Assembly: GCF_003054325.1 (NCBI RefSeq)
Contig: NZ_QBKU01000008.1
Coordinates: 62,001-126,000 of the forward strand
Direction of reading: 5' to 3'
Length of the DNA: 64,000 nt
Origin: Sulfitobacter mediterraneus
GTDB lineage: Bacteria; Pseudomonadota; Alphaproteobacteria; Rhodobacterales; Rhodobacteraceae
Shown here: positions 44,268 through 54,467 of the stretch, piece by piece
Layout: each line of letters starts with the position of its first letter
Position numbering within the stretch: position 1 is the stretch's first letter
The notes under the pieces: generated by a model
What the model was told of the DNA's origin: nothing
Database searches by the model: none
Seen by the model: only the letters and a program-made list of their open reading frames with translations
Position numbers and translations under genes: made by a program

Positions 44268-45608
44268 TCAGGCGATGCCAGCGTAGATCTGCGCGATCTT
44301 CTCGACCGCCGCTTCCGGTGGCATCTCTTCGCTCTCGCCTGTGCGCCGGGAGGTCAGTTCAACCACTCCGTTCTTAAGTCCGCGCGGCCCGACAGTGATC
44401 CGCCATGGCAGGCCCAGCAGATCCATCGTGGCAAACTTGCCCCCCGCCCGCTCGTTGCGATCATCATAAAGCGGATCAAGACCCAAAGCCTTGAGCGAGG
44501 CATAAAGCGCATCACAAGCGGCGTCCGCTTCTTCATCGCCCTGCTTGAGGTTCACAATCCCCGCATGGAACGGCGTTACACCTTCGGGCCAGATGATGCC
44601 CTTGTCATCATGGCTGGCCTCAATGATCGCGCCCAAAAGCCGGCTCACACCAATCCCGTGACTGCCCATATGCACCGGCACGGTCTTGCCATCCGGCCCC
44701 TGCACCTTGGCGCCCATAGCCTCGGAATACTTGGTCCCAAAGTAAAAAATCTGCCCAACCTCAATGCCTCGCGCCGTGCGCTGACGCGCCTCGGGCACCT
44801 CTGCAAACAAGGCCTCATCATGGGTCTCATCCGTGCGGGCATACTTCGACGTGAACTCCTCCAGAACAGCAGCACATTGATCGACGCTGTCATAATCAAT
44901 CGCGCGATCGCCAAAGGTCAGATCGGTCACCGCGCTGTCATAAAACACCTCGGATTCGCCCGTTTCGGCCAAAACCAGAAACTCATGGGTGTAATCACCG
45001 CCAATCGGCCCGCCATCTGCCCGCATCGGAATCGCTTGCAAGCCCATCCGCTCATAGGTCCGCAGATAGCTGACCAAATGGCGATTATACGCATGCAGCG
45101 CATCCTCCTTGGTCAGATCAAAGTTATAGCCGTCCTTCATAAAAAACTCACGGCCCCGCATCACACCAAAACGCGGACGGATCTCATCGCGGAACTTCCA
45201 CTGAATATGATAAAGCGTCAAAGGCAGATCTTTGTAAGACCCGACATGGCTGCGGAAAATATCGGTGATCAGCTCTTCGTTGGTCGGACCATAAAGCATA
45301 TCACGCCCATGCCGGTCCTTGATGCGCAGCATCTCTTCGCCGTAATCATCATAACGCCCGCTTTCGCGCCACAGATCCGCCGATTGCAGCGTCGGCATCA
45401 GCATCGGAATATGCCCGGCCCGCTGCTGCTCTTCATGTACGATATTCTCAATCTTGCGCAGCACCTTAAAGCCAAGCGGCAACCACGAATAAATCCCGGC
45501 ACTGGCCTGCTTGATCATCCCCGCCCGCAACATCAGACGGTGGCTCACAATCTGCGCCTCAGAAGGGTTCTCTTTCAGCACAGGCAAAAAATAGCGGCTC
45601 AGACGCAT
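44268..45608 (-). CDS. proS: Prolyl-tRNA synthetase (short, alphaproteobacterial type)
   Basis: ProS charges tRNA-Pro. The 446-aa protein has class II motifs ([51 protein letters not shown]) and lacks the ~180-aa editing insertion of the 570-aa bacterial type, as expected for alphaproteobacteria. ATG at 45608 follows GAGGAG. Downstream genes on the same strand are DUF2937, lolE and lolD. Confidence 0.96.
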   Translation of the reverse strand: MRLSRYFLPVLKENPSEAQIVSHRLMLRAGMIKQASAGIYSWLPLGFKVLRKIENIVHEEQQRAGHIPMLMPTLQSADLWRESGRYDDYGEEMLRIKDRHGRDMLYGPTNEELITDIFRSHVGSYKDLPLTLYHIQWKFRDEIRPRFGVMRGREFFMKDGYNFDLTKEDALHAYNRHLVSYLRTYERMGLQAIPMRADGGPIGGDYTHEFLVLAETGESEVFYDSAVTDLTFGDRAIDYDSVDQCAAVLEEFTSKYARTDETHDEALFAEVPEARQRTARGIEVGQIFYFGTKYSEAMGAKVQGPDGKTVPVHMGSHGIGVSRLLGAIIEASHDDKGIIWPEGVTPFHAGIVNLKQGDEEADAACDALYASLKALGLDPLYDDRNERAGGKFATMDLLGLPWRITVGPRGLKNGVVELTSRRTGESEEMPPEAAVEKIAQIYAGIA

Positions 45609-45693
45609 CACGCGCTCCTCGGCAAAGTCAAAATTCCCTGCCTTGCCTAATTCAAAGCCCGCGCAGGCACAATCACCATCCCCGGCCCTACGC

Positions 45694-45738
45694 CTTTTTG
45701 GCTCTAAATATTCCGGGGGTTTGGGGGCAGCGCCCCCA
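45694..45738. repeat. Intergenic palindromic repeat, unit A
   Basis: CTTTTTGGCTCTAAATATTC is followed by a G-rich run and the hairpin GGGGGC-AGC-GCCCCC (45724-45738). The left part matches 56299-56319 with only 1-2 changes, so this is a dispersed intergenic element of the kind found in many Rhodobacterales genomes. Confidence 0.75.
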
Positions 45739-45770
45739 TTCCATTGATAATTCAAATGCGGCGCAGCCGC

Positions 45771-47015
45771 TCATTCTGATCCGGCGGCCAATTGCGCAAG
45801 CTCCAACGCCACCTGCGTGGCCTGCGCCATATCCTGCACCGATATCCATTCAAGCGGCCCGTGGATCTCCTGCATGCCGGTAAAGATATTCGGGCATGGC
45901 ACCCCCATCTCGGTCAGGCGCGATCCATCCGTGCCGCCGCGGATCGGAATGGAAACCGGCTCAAGCCCCGCTTTGCGCACCGCCGCATGGGCCAGATGCA
46001 CCGGCGTCATGTCTTCCTCCAGCCAATAGCGCATATTGCGATATTGCGGGCGGATCTCGCAGGTGATCTCGGCGCGCGGCTCGGTCGCGGCAACTGTCTG
46101 GCAAATCTGGCGCAGCAGATCGCCCTTGGCCGCCAATCCCTCGCGCTCAAAATCACGCAGGATCAGCACAATCTCCGCTTCGGTCGATCCGCCATTCACC
46201 TCGGAGACATGAATAAACCCTTCCGTGCCTTCCGTAGTGTCCGGCGTCATTCTGACCTGCGGCAAAGTCATGATGATCTTGGACACCAGATGCAGCGCAT
46301 TGACCATCTTGTCCTTGGCAAAACCGGGATGCGCCGACACGCCCGCGACCTTGATCAAGGCCCCATCCGCCGAAAAGGTCTCAAACTCGACCTCGCCGGG
46401 CTTGCCCCCATCAAAGGTATAGGCAAAATCAGCCGCCAGATCGGCCGGCAATCGCGCATCCACACCGCGCCCGATTTCCTCGTCGGGCGTAAAGGCCAAC
46501 CGGATCTTGCCATGGGGGATCTTCGGATTGCCCAGCAAATGCCGCGCCGCCGTCATCGCAATTGCAACCCCGGCCTTGTCATCGCCGCCCAGCAGAGTTG
46601 TGCCACTGGCTGTGATGATATCCTCGCCCATCTTCTCGCCAAGATAGGGCGAGTTCTCGGGCGACAACTTCAACTCCGGCGCATCGGCAAAGGTGATATC
46701 TCCACCATTGTAGCCGCGATGCACCACCGGTTTCACGCCGCTGGCATGGAACTGCGGCGCGGTATCCACATGGGCCAGCCACCCCATCACCGGGGCATCC
46801 TCAACGGTGGCCGGGATCGTCGCCAACACAACACCATAATCCGTCAAGGTGACATCCCCAGCGCCCATTTCCAGCAGTTCCTCGACCAGAAGCTGCGACA
46901 TCTGCAACTGGATTTCGGTGCTGGGTGATGTAGGCGATGTCGCATCGCTTTGGCTGTCGATGGCGGCATAGCGGACCAGCCGCGCTTCGAGTTCGTCGTC
47001 AAATGCACTGCGCAT
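45771..47015 (-). CDS. pepT: Peptidase T (aminotripeptidase)
   Basis: PepT removes N-terminal residues from tripeptides in the cytoplasm. The 414-aa M20-family zinc enzyme has the first metal ligand motif HVDTAP (about 78-83), GGDDKAG (about 141-147), the catalytic Glu-Glu in TPDEEIGRG, and GGTDGSR in the last part. ATG at 47015 has GGGAG upstream; the longer in-frame extension is not conserved. Confidence 0.94.
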   Translation of the reverse strand: MRSAFDDELEARLVRYAAIDSQSDATSPTSPSTEIQLQMSQLLVEELLEMGAGDVTLTDYGVVLATIPATVEDAPVMGWLAHVDTAPQFHASGVKPVVHRGYNGGDITFADAPELKLSPENSPYLGEKMGEDIITASGTTLLGGDDKAGVAIAMTAARHLLGNPKIPHGKIRLAFTPDEEIGRGVDARLPADLAADFAYTFDGGKPGEVEFETFSADGALIKVAGVSAHPGFAKDKMVNALHLVSKIIMTLPQVRMTPDTTEGTEGFIHVSEVNGGSTEAEIVLILRDFEREGLAAKGDLLRQICQTVAATEPRAEITCEIRPQYRNMRYWLEEDMTPVHLAHAAVRKAGLEPVSIPIRGGTDGSRLTEMGVPCPNIFTGMQEIHGPLEWISVQDMAQATQVALELAQLAAGSE

Positions 47016-47248
47016 GGCGTTCTCCCTATTATTGGCCGATAGAGCCGCCTCTTCAGGCCCGGTGTCAAGGCGCCGTAAAAATTGCATCCAACACCCCAAT
47101 GTCGCAGACATCGTGCAGCATCCGCCACTCATCAGCGCCGTGCAAACCACCCTGACAAAAGAAGGCGTGCGTGTTTTCTAACACCCCCGCCCCTTGAAAC
47201 AGCGGTCCGCATGGGCGATGTGATAGGAAGCCCAAACCGGAGACATTC

Positions 47249-48328
47249 ATGGCCCTGCCCGTACGAGATCAGCTGAAATACTGGGGCGCCGCAACAGCGG
47301 TGTTCCTGATTGTGCTGTGGTTTCTGGGTGATGTGTTGCTGCCGTTTATCTTGGGTGGGGCGATTGCCTATTTCCTTGATCCGGTCGCCGACCGACTTGA
47401 GAAAATGGGGCTCACCCGCGCCCTGGCAACCGCTTGTATCACTGTGGTGGCCTTGCTGATCTTTGTGGTTATGGCGCTTTTGGTGGTGCCGACGTTGGTC
47501 AACCAAACTGTCAGCCTGATCGAAATCGCGCCGCAACTGACCCGTGATTTCACCAATTTCCTGACTGAACGGTTTCCGTCCCTGCTGGATCAGGATTCGA
47601 CCCTGCGCAGCTCGCTCAATTCCATCGGGGCCACCATTCAGGAACGCGGCGGACAGGTGTTGCAAACGGCACTGGCCTCCTTTGCCTCAATTATCAACAT
47701 CATCCTGCTCTTTGTGATCGTGCCTGTGGTCGCGGTATACCTCTTGCTGGATTGGGACCGGATGGTCGCAGGCATTGACGCATTGCTGCCCCGAGACCAC
47801 CAGCCGGTGATCCGCAGGCTGGCCAAAGACATCGATAAAACGCTGGCGTCATTCATTCGCGGCATGGGCACGGTTTGCCTGATCCTTGGCACCTACTATG
47901 CCATCGCACTAATGGTTGTGGGGCTGCAATTCGGCCTTGTCGTTGGATTTATCGCGGGTCTGGTGACCTTCATCCCCTACCTTGGCGCGATCCTCGGCGG
48001 CGCTTTGGCCATCGGTCTGGCGCTGTTCCAGTTCTGGGGGGACTGGCTATCCATCGGGCTGGTCGCCGGGATCTTTGCCCTTGGACAGGTGATCGAAGGC
48101 AATGTGTTGACCCCCAAACTGGTGGGCAATTCTGTGGGCCTGCACCCGGTGTGGCTGATCCTGTCGCTGTCGGTCTTCGGCACACTCTTTGGATTTGTCG
48201 GGATGCTGGTTGCGGTGCCTGTGGCAGCCGCCCTTGGCGTGGTGGCGCGATTTGCCGTTGATCAATATCAGCAAAGCTTGCTGTACAAAGGCACCAGCCA
48301 GAACGCCAAATCATCGGGCGACAGCTGA
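47249..48328 (+). CDS. AI-2E family (PerM-type) transporter
   Basis: A 359-aa membrane protein with about eight hydrophobic segments. The family pattern is clear: WFLGDVLLPFILGGAIAYFL at helix 1, DPVADRLEK, and PYLGAILGGALAIGLALFQF further on. The substrate cannot be given, since AI-2 transport has been shown for few members. hdaA begins 1 base after the stop, so they share a transcript. Confidence 0.92.
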   Translation: MALPVRDQLKYWGAATAVFLIVLWFLGDVLLPFILGGAIAYFLDPVADRLEKMGLTRALATACITVVALLIFVVMALLVVPTLVNQTVSLIEIAPQLTRDFTNFLTERFPSLLDQDSTLRSSLNSIGATIQERGGQVLQTALASFASIINIILLFVIVPVVAVYLLLDWDRMVAGIDALLPRDHQPVIRRLAKDIDKTLASFIRGMGTVCLILGTYYAIALMVVGLQFGLVVGFIAGLVTFIPYLGAILGGALAIGLALFQFWGDWLSIGLVAGIFALGQVIEGNVLTPKLVGNSVGLHPVWLILSLSVFGTLFGFVGMLVAVPVAAALGVVARFAVDQYQQSLLYKGTSQNAKSSGDS

Positions 48329-48329
48329 C

Positions 48330-49010
48330 ATGCACAGACAACTGGGACTGGACCTGCCCAGCCGCACGGCGCTGGAACGGGATGCATTCTTCGTAGCGCC
48401 CTCCAACGCAATGGCGCTGGCGATGATTGATGGCTGGCAGCATTGGGCCGGCGGCAAACTGGTGCTGACCGGACCCGCCGGATCGGGCAAAACCCACCTC
48501 GCCCATGTCTGGGCAGAGATGTCCGGCGCCGCCATCGTGCAGGCCAGCAGCCTGCCGGAGGCAGACATTCCCGCCCTCGCCCAAGCCAATATCGCCGTCG
48601 AAGACATTCCGGCCATTGCAGAAAACCCCGAGGCGCAGACGGCCCTGTTCCACCTGCACAATCTGGTGCTGGCCGAAGGGCACGCCCTGCTGCTGACCGG
48701 CACGCCGCCGGTGCAACATTGGGGTCTGACCCTGCCCGATCTGGTCAGCCGTCTGCGCGGGGCAACCGCCGTGGCGCTGGAGGCACCAGATGATGCGCTC
48801 CTGTCGGCCTTGCTGGTCAAACTGCTGGCCGACCGGCAGTTGACGCCAAAGCCCGATCTGATCCCCTATCTGCTGACCCGGATGGACCGTTCCTTTGCCG
48901 CCGCGATTGACCTAATTACCCGGCTGGACGCCGCCAGTATTGCGCTCAAACGTCCCATCACGCGCCATCTGGCGATGCAGGTGCTGGACAAAGACCACCC
49001 TGCCGCGTGA
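48330..49010 (+). CDS. hdaA: DnaA-regulatory ATPase HdaA
   Basis: HdaA helps inactivate DnaA after initiation by working with the sliding clamp. The 226-aa protein has a clamp-binding motif QLGLDLP at residues 4-10, Walker A GPAGSGKT (48-55), and a DnaA-like AAA+ fold that ends with the helical SFAAAIDLITRLDAASI segment. It follows the PerM-type gene by one base and precedes ppk, an arrangement common in alphaproteobacteria. Confidence 0.9.
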   Translation: MHRQLGLDLPSRTALERDAFFVAPSNAMALAMIDGWQHWAGGKLVLTGPAGSGKTHLAHVWAEMSGAAIVQASSLPEADIPALAQANIAVEDIPAIAENPEAQTALFHLHNLVLAEGHALLLTGTPPVQHWGLTLPDLVSRLRGATAVALEAPDDALLSALLVKLLADRQLTPKPDLIPYLLTRMDRSFAAAIDLITRLDAASIALKRPITRHLAMQVLDKDHPAA

Positions 49011-49086
49011 TACTGCATTGAAATACGGCTAGAAAACCGCTCTGGCCTGCCGCAATTCCGTTACACACCAACGCCATAAGGCGCCC

Positions 49087-51261
49087 ATGACCCACGCAGA
49101 TTTTCTCGAAAGCCCCTTCCCCGACGCGACCGACCTGCCAGAGCTGGATATCTCGGGAACGGGCCGGTTCTTTAATCGCGAACTGAGCTGGCTGGCCTTC
49201 AACTGGCGGGTTCTGGAAGAGGCCGAGAACCCGCGTGTACCGCTGCTTGAGCGGCTGCGGTTCCTGTCGATCTCTGCCGACAACCTTGATGAATTCTATA
49301 CCGTGCGCGTGGCCGGCCTGCGCGAACTGGCTCAGGCGGGCAACACCACTCCGGCTGCTGACGGGCTGACGCCTGCCGAACAACTGGTGCTGATCAACGA
49401 AAACGCCCGCAATCTGATGATGAACCAACAGCGGGTGCTGGTCTCTCTGATGGCCGAGATGGACGCGCAGAACATCATGTTGGAACGGATCGCGGACCTG
49501 ACCGATGATGATCGCGTGTACCTCAAGGAAGTCTTTCTAAATCAGGTGTTTGCGGTTCTGTCTCCACTTGCGATTGACCCTGCGCATCCCTTCCCGTTTA
49601 TACCCAACACCGGCTATGCGCTGGCCCTGCAACTGGAGCGCAGCGCCGACAAACGCCCCTTGCAGGCGCTCTTGCCGATCCCCGCACAGATCGACCGTTT
49701 TGTCTCCCTGCCCGCCCCCGACGGCGGCATCAGGTATCTGCCGCTCGAAGACCTGCTCGTTGTGCATATTCCGGACCTGTTTCCCGGTTACAAACTCAAG
49801 GCGCATTTTGAGTTTCGCGTCCTGCGTGACAGCGACCTCGAAGTCGAAGACGAAGCCGAAGATCTGGTGCGCGAATTCGAGGTGGCCCTCAAACGCCGCC
49901 GCCGCGGCGAGGTGGTGCGCCTGACCCATTCCGCCGGTGCGCCGGAAAAGCTGAAATCCGTGATCATGGCGGAGCTGGGCGTGCACGAACGCGACGTGAT
50001 CGAGATTGACGGCATGATTGGCGTGGATGACCTCAGCGAGCTTGTCACTGACAGCCGCCCGGATCTGCTTTGGCCGCAATTCACCCCGCGCGTGCCGGAA
50101 CGGGTGTCGGATCATGATGGCGACATGTTCGCTGCGATCCGGCAGAAAGACATGCTGTTGCATCACCCCTATGAGACCTTTGACATGGTGGTGCGGTTTC
50201 TGGCGCAGGCGGCCCGCGATCCCAATGTCGTCGCGATCAAGCAGACGCTGTACCGCACCTCGCGCGATAGCCCGATCGTTGAGGCGCTGTGCGAGGCCGC
50301 CGAAGATGGCAAATCCGTCACCGCCTTGGTTGAGCTGAAGGCCCGCTTTGACGAGGCCGCCAACATCCGCCAGTCCCGGCGGCTGGAACGGGCGGGCGCC
50401 CATGTGGTGTACGGGTTTATTGACCTGAAAACACACGCAAAAATATCGACCGTGGTGCGCCGAGAAGGCAATCAGCTGGTCACCTATACCCATTATGGCA
50501 CCGGCAATTATCACCCCATCACCGCCCGCGTTTACACCGATCTGTCGCTCTTTACCTGCGATCAACGGCTGGGCCGAGACGCCACCAAAGTGTTCAACTA
50601 TCTGTCCGGTTACGCCCAGCCCGATAGCCTTGATAACCTTGCCATCTCGCCCACCACTCTCAAACCGCGCTTGCTTGAGATGATCGCAGCCGAGGCTGAA
50701 CATGCCGCCAAGGGCAAACCGGCCGAGATTTGGGCCAAGATGAATTCCATCATCGATTCCGAAGTGATTGACGCGCTTTATGCTGCCTCACAGGCCGGGG
50801 TGAAGATCAGCCTCGTGATCCGCGGCATCTGCGGGTTGCGCCCCGGCGTAAAGGGGCTCAGCGAGAACATCCGTGTCAAATCCATTGTCGGACGATTTCT
50901 GGAACACTCCCGCATCGTCTGTTTTGGCAACGGCCATGGGTTGCCCCATAAAAAGGCGCGGGTCTTTATGTCCTCCGCTGATTGGATGGGCCGCAACCTG
51001 AACCGCCGTGTTGAAACGCTGGTTGAGATCGAAAACCCAACGGTCAAGGCACAGATCACCAGCCAGGTGATGGCCGCAAATCTGGCTGACGTGGCGCAAA
51101 GCTGGGTGATGGCACCGGACGGCACCTTCAACCGCCCGCCAATCCCCGAAGGCCAGTTTGCCTTCAACTGCCACCGGTTCTTCATGGAAAATCCCTCGCT
51201 GTCCGGGCGCGGCTCTGCCGGGGCATCGGACGTGCCAAAACTGACCCATACCGAAGACTGA
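49087..51261 (+). CDS. ppk: Polyphosphate kinase 1
   Basis: PPK1 makes polyphosphate from ATP. The 724-aa protein has the family order: RFFNRELSWLAFNWRVLEEA at the N terminus, the phosphorylated-His region THYGTGNYHPIT (about 470-480), and the C-terminal LGRHAR-like RGICGLRPGVKGLSENIRVK block. ppx follows, forming the synthesis-degradation pair. Confidence 0.96.
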   Translation: MTHADFLESPFPDATDLPELDISGTGRFFNRELSWLAFNWRVLEEAENPRVPLLERLRFLSISADNLDEFYTVRVAGLRELAQAGNTTPAADGLTPAEQLVLINENARNLMMNQQRVLVSLMAEMDAQNIMLERIADLTDDDRVYLKEVFLNQVFAVLSPLAIDPAHPFPFIPNTGYALALQLERSADKRPLQALLPIPAQIDRFVSLPAPDGGIRYLPLEDLLVVHIPDLFPGYKLKAHFEFRVLRDSDLEVEDEAEDLVREFEVALKRRRRGEVVRLTHSAGAPEKLKSVIMAELGVHERDVIEIDGMIGVDDLSELVTDSRPDLLWPQFTPRVPERVSDHDGDMFAAIRQKDMLLHHPYETFDMVVRFLAQAARDPNVVAIKQTLYRTSRDSPIVEALCEAAEDGKSVTALVELKARFDEAANIRQSRRLERAGAHVVYGFIDLKTHAKISTVVRREGNQLVTYTHYGTGNYHPITARVYTDLSLFTCDQRLGRDATKVFNYLSGYAQPDSLDNLAISPTTLKPRLLEMIAAEAEHAAKGKPAEIWAKMNSIIDSEVIDALYAASQAGVKISLVIRGICGLRPGVKGLSENIRVKSIVGRFLEHSRIVCFGNGHGLPHKKARVFMSSADWMGRNLNRRVETLVEIENPTVKAQITSQVMAANLADVAQSWVMAPDGTFNRPPIPEGQFAFNCHRFFMENPSLSGRGSAGASDVPKLTHTED

Positions 51262-51363
51262 TTTCGCCTGCTATACCGCCGGTTTTGCCCTGATTAACGA
51301 TTGACCTAAGAACGGCGCTGGACCATTTTGCGCCCAACTGCCACCTGCCCGCAGGAGACGCCC

Positions 51364-52947
51364 ATGGCCCATCTCACCGACCCCGCCACTCGCGCGGTGC
51401 CAGAAACCGGACTGGCGGATCTGGGGCTATTTGGCAAACCCCTGTTCGAAGACCCAAGCGCACGGGCGCTGGCACGGGTCGGGGTGGTTGATGTCGGGTC
51501 AAACTCTGTTCGTTTGGTGGTGTTTGACGGTGCGGCCCGATCGCCCGCCTATTTCTACAATGAAAAAATCATGTGTGCCCTTGGCGCGGGCATGGCCGAA
51601 ACCGGCCATCTGTCGCCCAAAGGCCGGACCCGCGCCTTGTCCGCGATGCGCCGCTTTAGCAAACTGGCCGAAGGTATGGGCCTGTCAGAACTGACGGTGG
51701 TTGCCACAGCGGCGGTGCGCGATGCCTCTGACGGCCAAGATTTTTGCGATGAGGTGCGCCGCGAGACCGGTTTGCGGATCTGGGTGATTGATGGGCGCGA
51801 AGAGGCGCGATTGTCGGCGCAGGGTGTCTTGCTGGGCTGGCCCGGCGCTTACGGTTTGGTCTGCGACATCGGCGGCTCTTCGATGGAACTGGCAGAGATT
51901 TCCGGCGGGCGCGTCGGGCGGCGGGTCACCTCGCAGCTTGGCCCGCTGAAACTGCGCGATCTCAAGGGTGGGGCCAAGGCACGCGAGGCACACATCAAAG
52001 AGGTGATGGAAAGTATGCACGCCCAAATGGGCGCCCAACGCGACCGGCTGTTTCTGGTGGGCGGCTCATGGCGGGCCATCGCGCGGATCGACATGCTGCG
52101 CCGGGGCTATCCGCTGCATGTGCTGCACGAATACCGCATGACGCCCAAGGCGGTCCGGGCCACGGTGAAATACATCAAAGATTGCGATCTGGATGAGTTG
52201 CGCAGTGCCTGCGGTGTCTCATCCACCCGGATGGCACTGGTGCCTTATGCCGCCGAAGTCCTGTCGCGGCTGGTGCGCACGTTCAAACCCAAAGACATCG
52301 CAATCTCAAGCTATGGCATCCGCGAAGGGATGCTGTATGAACAAATGCCCCAGCGCCTGCGCGACCGCGACCCTCTGATCGAGGCCTGCCGCTTTGCAGA
52401 AGCCAAGGATGCGCGGATGCCCGGCTTTGGTAAGGTGCTCAACAATTTCATCGCGCCGCTTTATCGCTCCGCGCCCGCCCCGCGCAAACGTCTGGTCAAA
52501 GCCGCCTGCCTGCTGCACGACGTCAGCTGGCGCGCGCATCCCGACTACCGTGCGGAGGTGTGTTTTGACAACGCCACCCGCGCCAATCTGGGGGGGTTGA
52601 AACATTCAGAACGGATCTATTTGGGTCTGGCCTTGTTGCACCGCTATTCCAACAAACGCGAAAACACCCGGTTTGAAGATCTCTACGAAATGGTCGATGA
52701 ACGCACCCGCCAAGAGGCTGAAATCCTCGGCAAAGCGATGCGATTTGGCGCGATGCTGTGGATGAACAAAGACGCAGAACGCGGCGAAATGCGTTGGTTT
52801 CCAAAGAAAAAGCTGCTGCAACTGCGCCTGACCGAAGACATGTTGCCCCTGTTCGGTGAGGTCGCCGAGGCGCGGTTCAACTCTTTGGCCAGCTCGCTTG
52901 AGGCGCAGGTCGAGATCAAGACCGTGCGCGAAGGGCGTCACGATTGA
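51364..52947 (+). CDS. ppx: Exopolyphosphatase (Ppx/GppA family)
   Basis: Ppx releases phosphate from polyphosphate ends. The 527-aa protein begins with the ASKHA phosphate loop VVDVGSNSVRLVVFD (about 41-55), has VCDIGGSSMEL at about 167-177, and a long C-terminal HD-like domain. ATG at 51364 follows GGAGACGCCC; an earlier in-frame ATG adds 12 residues and is less likely. Confidence 0.94.
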   Translation: MAHLTDPATRAVPETGLADLGLFGKPLFEDPSARALARVGVVDVGSNSVRLVVFDGAARSPAYFYNEKIMCALGAGMAETGHLSPKGRTRALSAMRRFSKLAEGMGLSELTVVATAAVRDASDGQDFCDEVRRETGLRIWVIDGREEARLSAQGVLLGWPGAYGLVCDIGGSSMELAEISGGRVGRRVTSQLGPLKLRDLKGGAKAREAHIKEVMESMHAQMGAQRDRLFLVGGSWRAIARIDMLRRGYPLHVLHEYRMTPKAVRATVKYIKDCDLDELRSACGVSSTRMALVPYAAEVLSRLVRTFKPKDIAISSYGIREGMLYEQMPQRLRDRDPLIEACRFAEAKDARMPGFGKVLNNFIAPLYRSAPAPRKRLVKAACLLHDVSWRAHPDYRAEVCFDNATRANLGGLKHSERIYLGLALLHRYSNKRENTRFEDLYEMVDERTRQEAEILGKAMRFGAMLWMNKDAERGEMRWFPKKKLLQLRLTEDMLPLFGEVAEARFNSLASSLEAQVEIKTVREGRHD

Positions 52948-52968
52948 ACACGCCCGCCCGGCCGAGAG

Positions 52969-52995
52969 TGCGGGATTGAGTTTTTCTTGCCAAAT
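52969..52995 (-). repeat. 27-bp intergenic repeat, copy 2
   Basis: On the minus strand this is identical over 27 bases to 2039-2065. It begins 22 bases after the ppx stop and ends 34 bases before the convergent gene stop. Confidence 0.8.
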
Positions 52996-53028
52996 TAAGC
53001 GGGGACCAGCGCCGAACAGCAGCCGCAA

Positions 53029-53394
53029 TCAAAGATCGATCTGCGGCGCAGGTTCGGTTGGAGTTTCCGGTTTGACCAATGGATGATCCGGCTTGCGGCG
53101 GATGACGATATCGCCGTTTGGCAACATCTCTGGCGCTTGATAAGCGCTCCAATCCTCGACCTCTTCCAACAGCTCGGTCAGTTTCGGCCCCATCTCCTGC
53201 GCAAAACTTCTCAGCGCCGGACCCATCTGATCGGCCAGTCCTGAAAACTCTTCGATGGCGGGCTCCATCTCTTTGAGGATGCCTTCCATAAACATCTGCG
53301 CGCCGCGTTCCATGAGGGACAATCCGCGGTCCTCTTCGGCGGCAACAGCCATCGGTGCCATAGCCACCGCAATGATCAAACTGATACGTTTCAT
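53029..53394 (-). CDS. Conserved periplasmic protein of unknown function
   Basis: A 121-aa protein with a signal peptide (MKRISLIIAVAMAPMAVA), then a Met/Glu-rich helical region (LMERGAQMFMEGILKEMEPA, FSGLADQMGPALRSFAQEMG) and a Pro-rich tail (KPETPTEPAPQIDL). It is typical of roseobacters. No catalytic site is seen. ATG at 53394 begins the signal peptide; an earlier start adds nine residues. Confidence 0.75.
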   Translation of the reverse strand: MKRISLIIAVAMAPMAVAAEEDRGLSLMERGAQMFMEGILKEMEPAIEEFSGLADQMGPALRSFAQEMGPKLTELLEEVEDWSAYQAPEMLPNGDIVIRRKPDHPLVKPETPTEPAPQIDL

Positions 53395-53417
53395 GGGGCC
53401 AATATAGTGGCTTTGTC

Positions 53418-54467
53418 TCAAGTTTTCGAGGGGGTGGCCGGACCGTCAGCGAATTCCAGCGTCACTGGAAAATGGTCGGAGGCCGTGACCAGCGCATCGC
53501 GCAGCTCTGGCGTATGCCAGCAATCTGGATCATCCAGTGGATGCCAGATCCGCCATGCCGCGCCGCGTTGGCGGAAATGCGGGGTGACCATGATGTAATC
53601 GAGCAGCGCCTGCAAAAACCGCTTTTCCGGCCTGATCCAGAACCGCGAGGTTGTTGGCATCGCCCCCAAACGGCGGCTCAATGCCTGCCGCGCATGCGGA
53701 TCAAAAAGTGCATCCGGACCATCATCGCCCATGACAATCTCGACCGAAGAGCGCCCGAACAGATGCTCAAACTCATCCAGGCCCGGCCCGTCATTCAAAT
53801 CCCCAAGCACCACCAATGGCACTGCATCACGCAAATGGTCCTCAATACGCCCCCGCAACCATATCGCCTGCGCCAATTGTTTGCGCCGGTTGGCGATGGC
53901 AAAGCTCATAACTTCGGCCGGATTGCTGGCCCCGTGCGGCGCTTTGGATTTGAGATGCGCCCCGATCATCCGAAAGGCAAACCCGCCCGCCGTTTCGATC
54001 GCAAGCTCTAGGGGGGGTTTGGAAAACACCACCCGATCTTCGGTTGCATCAATATCCAGATCAATCCGCAACGCTCCGTCAAACCGCGGCGCACCTTCGG
54101 CCCCCTCAGGACCAGAGGCAACGCCCTGCGGATCATGCCGGACCTTCATCACATCCGGGTCAAACAGCAGTGCGATCTCTTGCTGGGTGTCATTGGGAAA
54201 GCCGATCACCGCATCCCGCGCTCGCAGCCCAAAATGCGCGGCAAAACCGGTCAAAGCTTTGATAGTTGATCTGTTTTTGCTTTGATCCGGCGCTTCGATG
54301 ATCATCACAGCATCAGCATCCAGGGCCTGAAACACCCGGCCCAAGGCTTGGGTCTGCTGCGCACGCGTCACGTTGTAACGCGCCGACCAGCCACCGTCAT
54401 CGAAGAGCTGATCCTCATCGTCAAACAGGCTCGAAAACCACTCAATGTTATAAGTGGCAATCCGCAT
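53418..54467 (-). CDS. Endonuclease/exonuclease/phosphatase-fold hydrolase
   Basis: A 349-aa EEP-family protein. RIATYNIEWF (start), a metal-ligand Glu in VMIIEAPDQ, LGDLNDGPGLDE (Asp and Asn of the active site) and ASDHFPVTLEF (the catalytic Asp-His pair) are all present. The substrate could be a nucleic acid, an inositol phosphate or another phosphodiester. It overlaps the TerB/DnaJ gene by one base (TGATG). Confidence 0.9.
   Translation of the reverse strand: MRIATYNIEWFSSLFDDEDQLFDDGGWSARYNVTRAQQTQALGRVFQALDADAVMIIEAPDQSKNRSTIKALTGFAAHFGLRARDAVIGFPNDTQQEIALLFDPDVMKVRHDPQGVASGPEGAEGAPRFDGALRIDLDIDATEDRVVFSKPPLELAIETAGGFAFRMIGAHLKSKAPHGASNPAEVMSFAIANRRKQLAQAIWLRGRIEDHLRDAVPLVVLGDLNDGPGLDEFEHLFGRSSVEIVMGDDGPDALFDPHARQALSRRLGAMPTTSRFWIRPEKRFLQALLDYIMVTPHFRQRGAAWRIWHPLDDPDCWHTPELRDALVTASDHFPVTLEFADGPATPSKT

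Noticed and set aside
47065-47250. A 61-codon frame between pepT and the PerM-type gene ending DEWRMLHDVCDIGVLDAIFT
   Set aside because: The composition looks protein-like, but its start overlaps the start of the PerM gene on the other strand and no ribosome site or family is evident. I leave it unannotated; comparison with relatives could rescue it.
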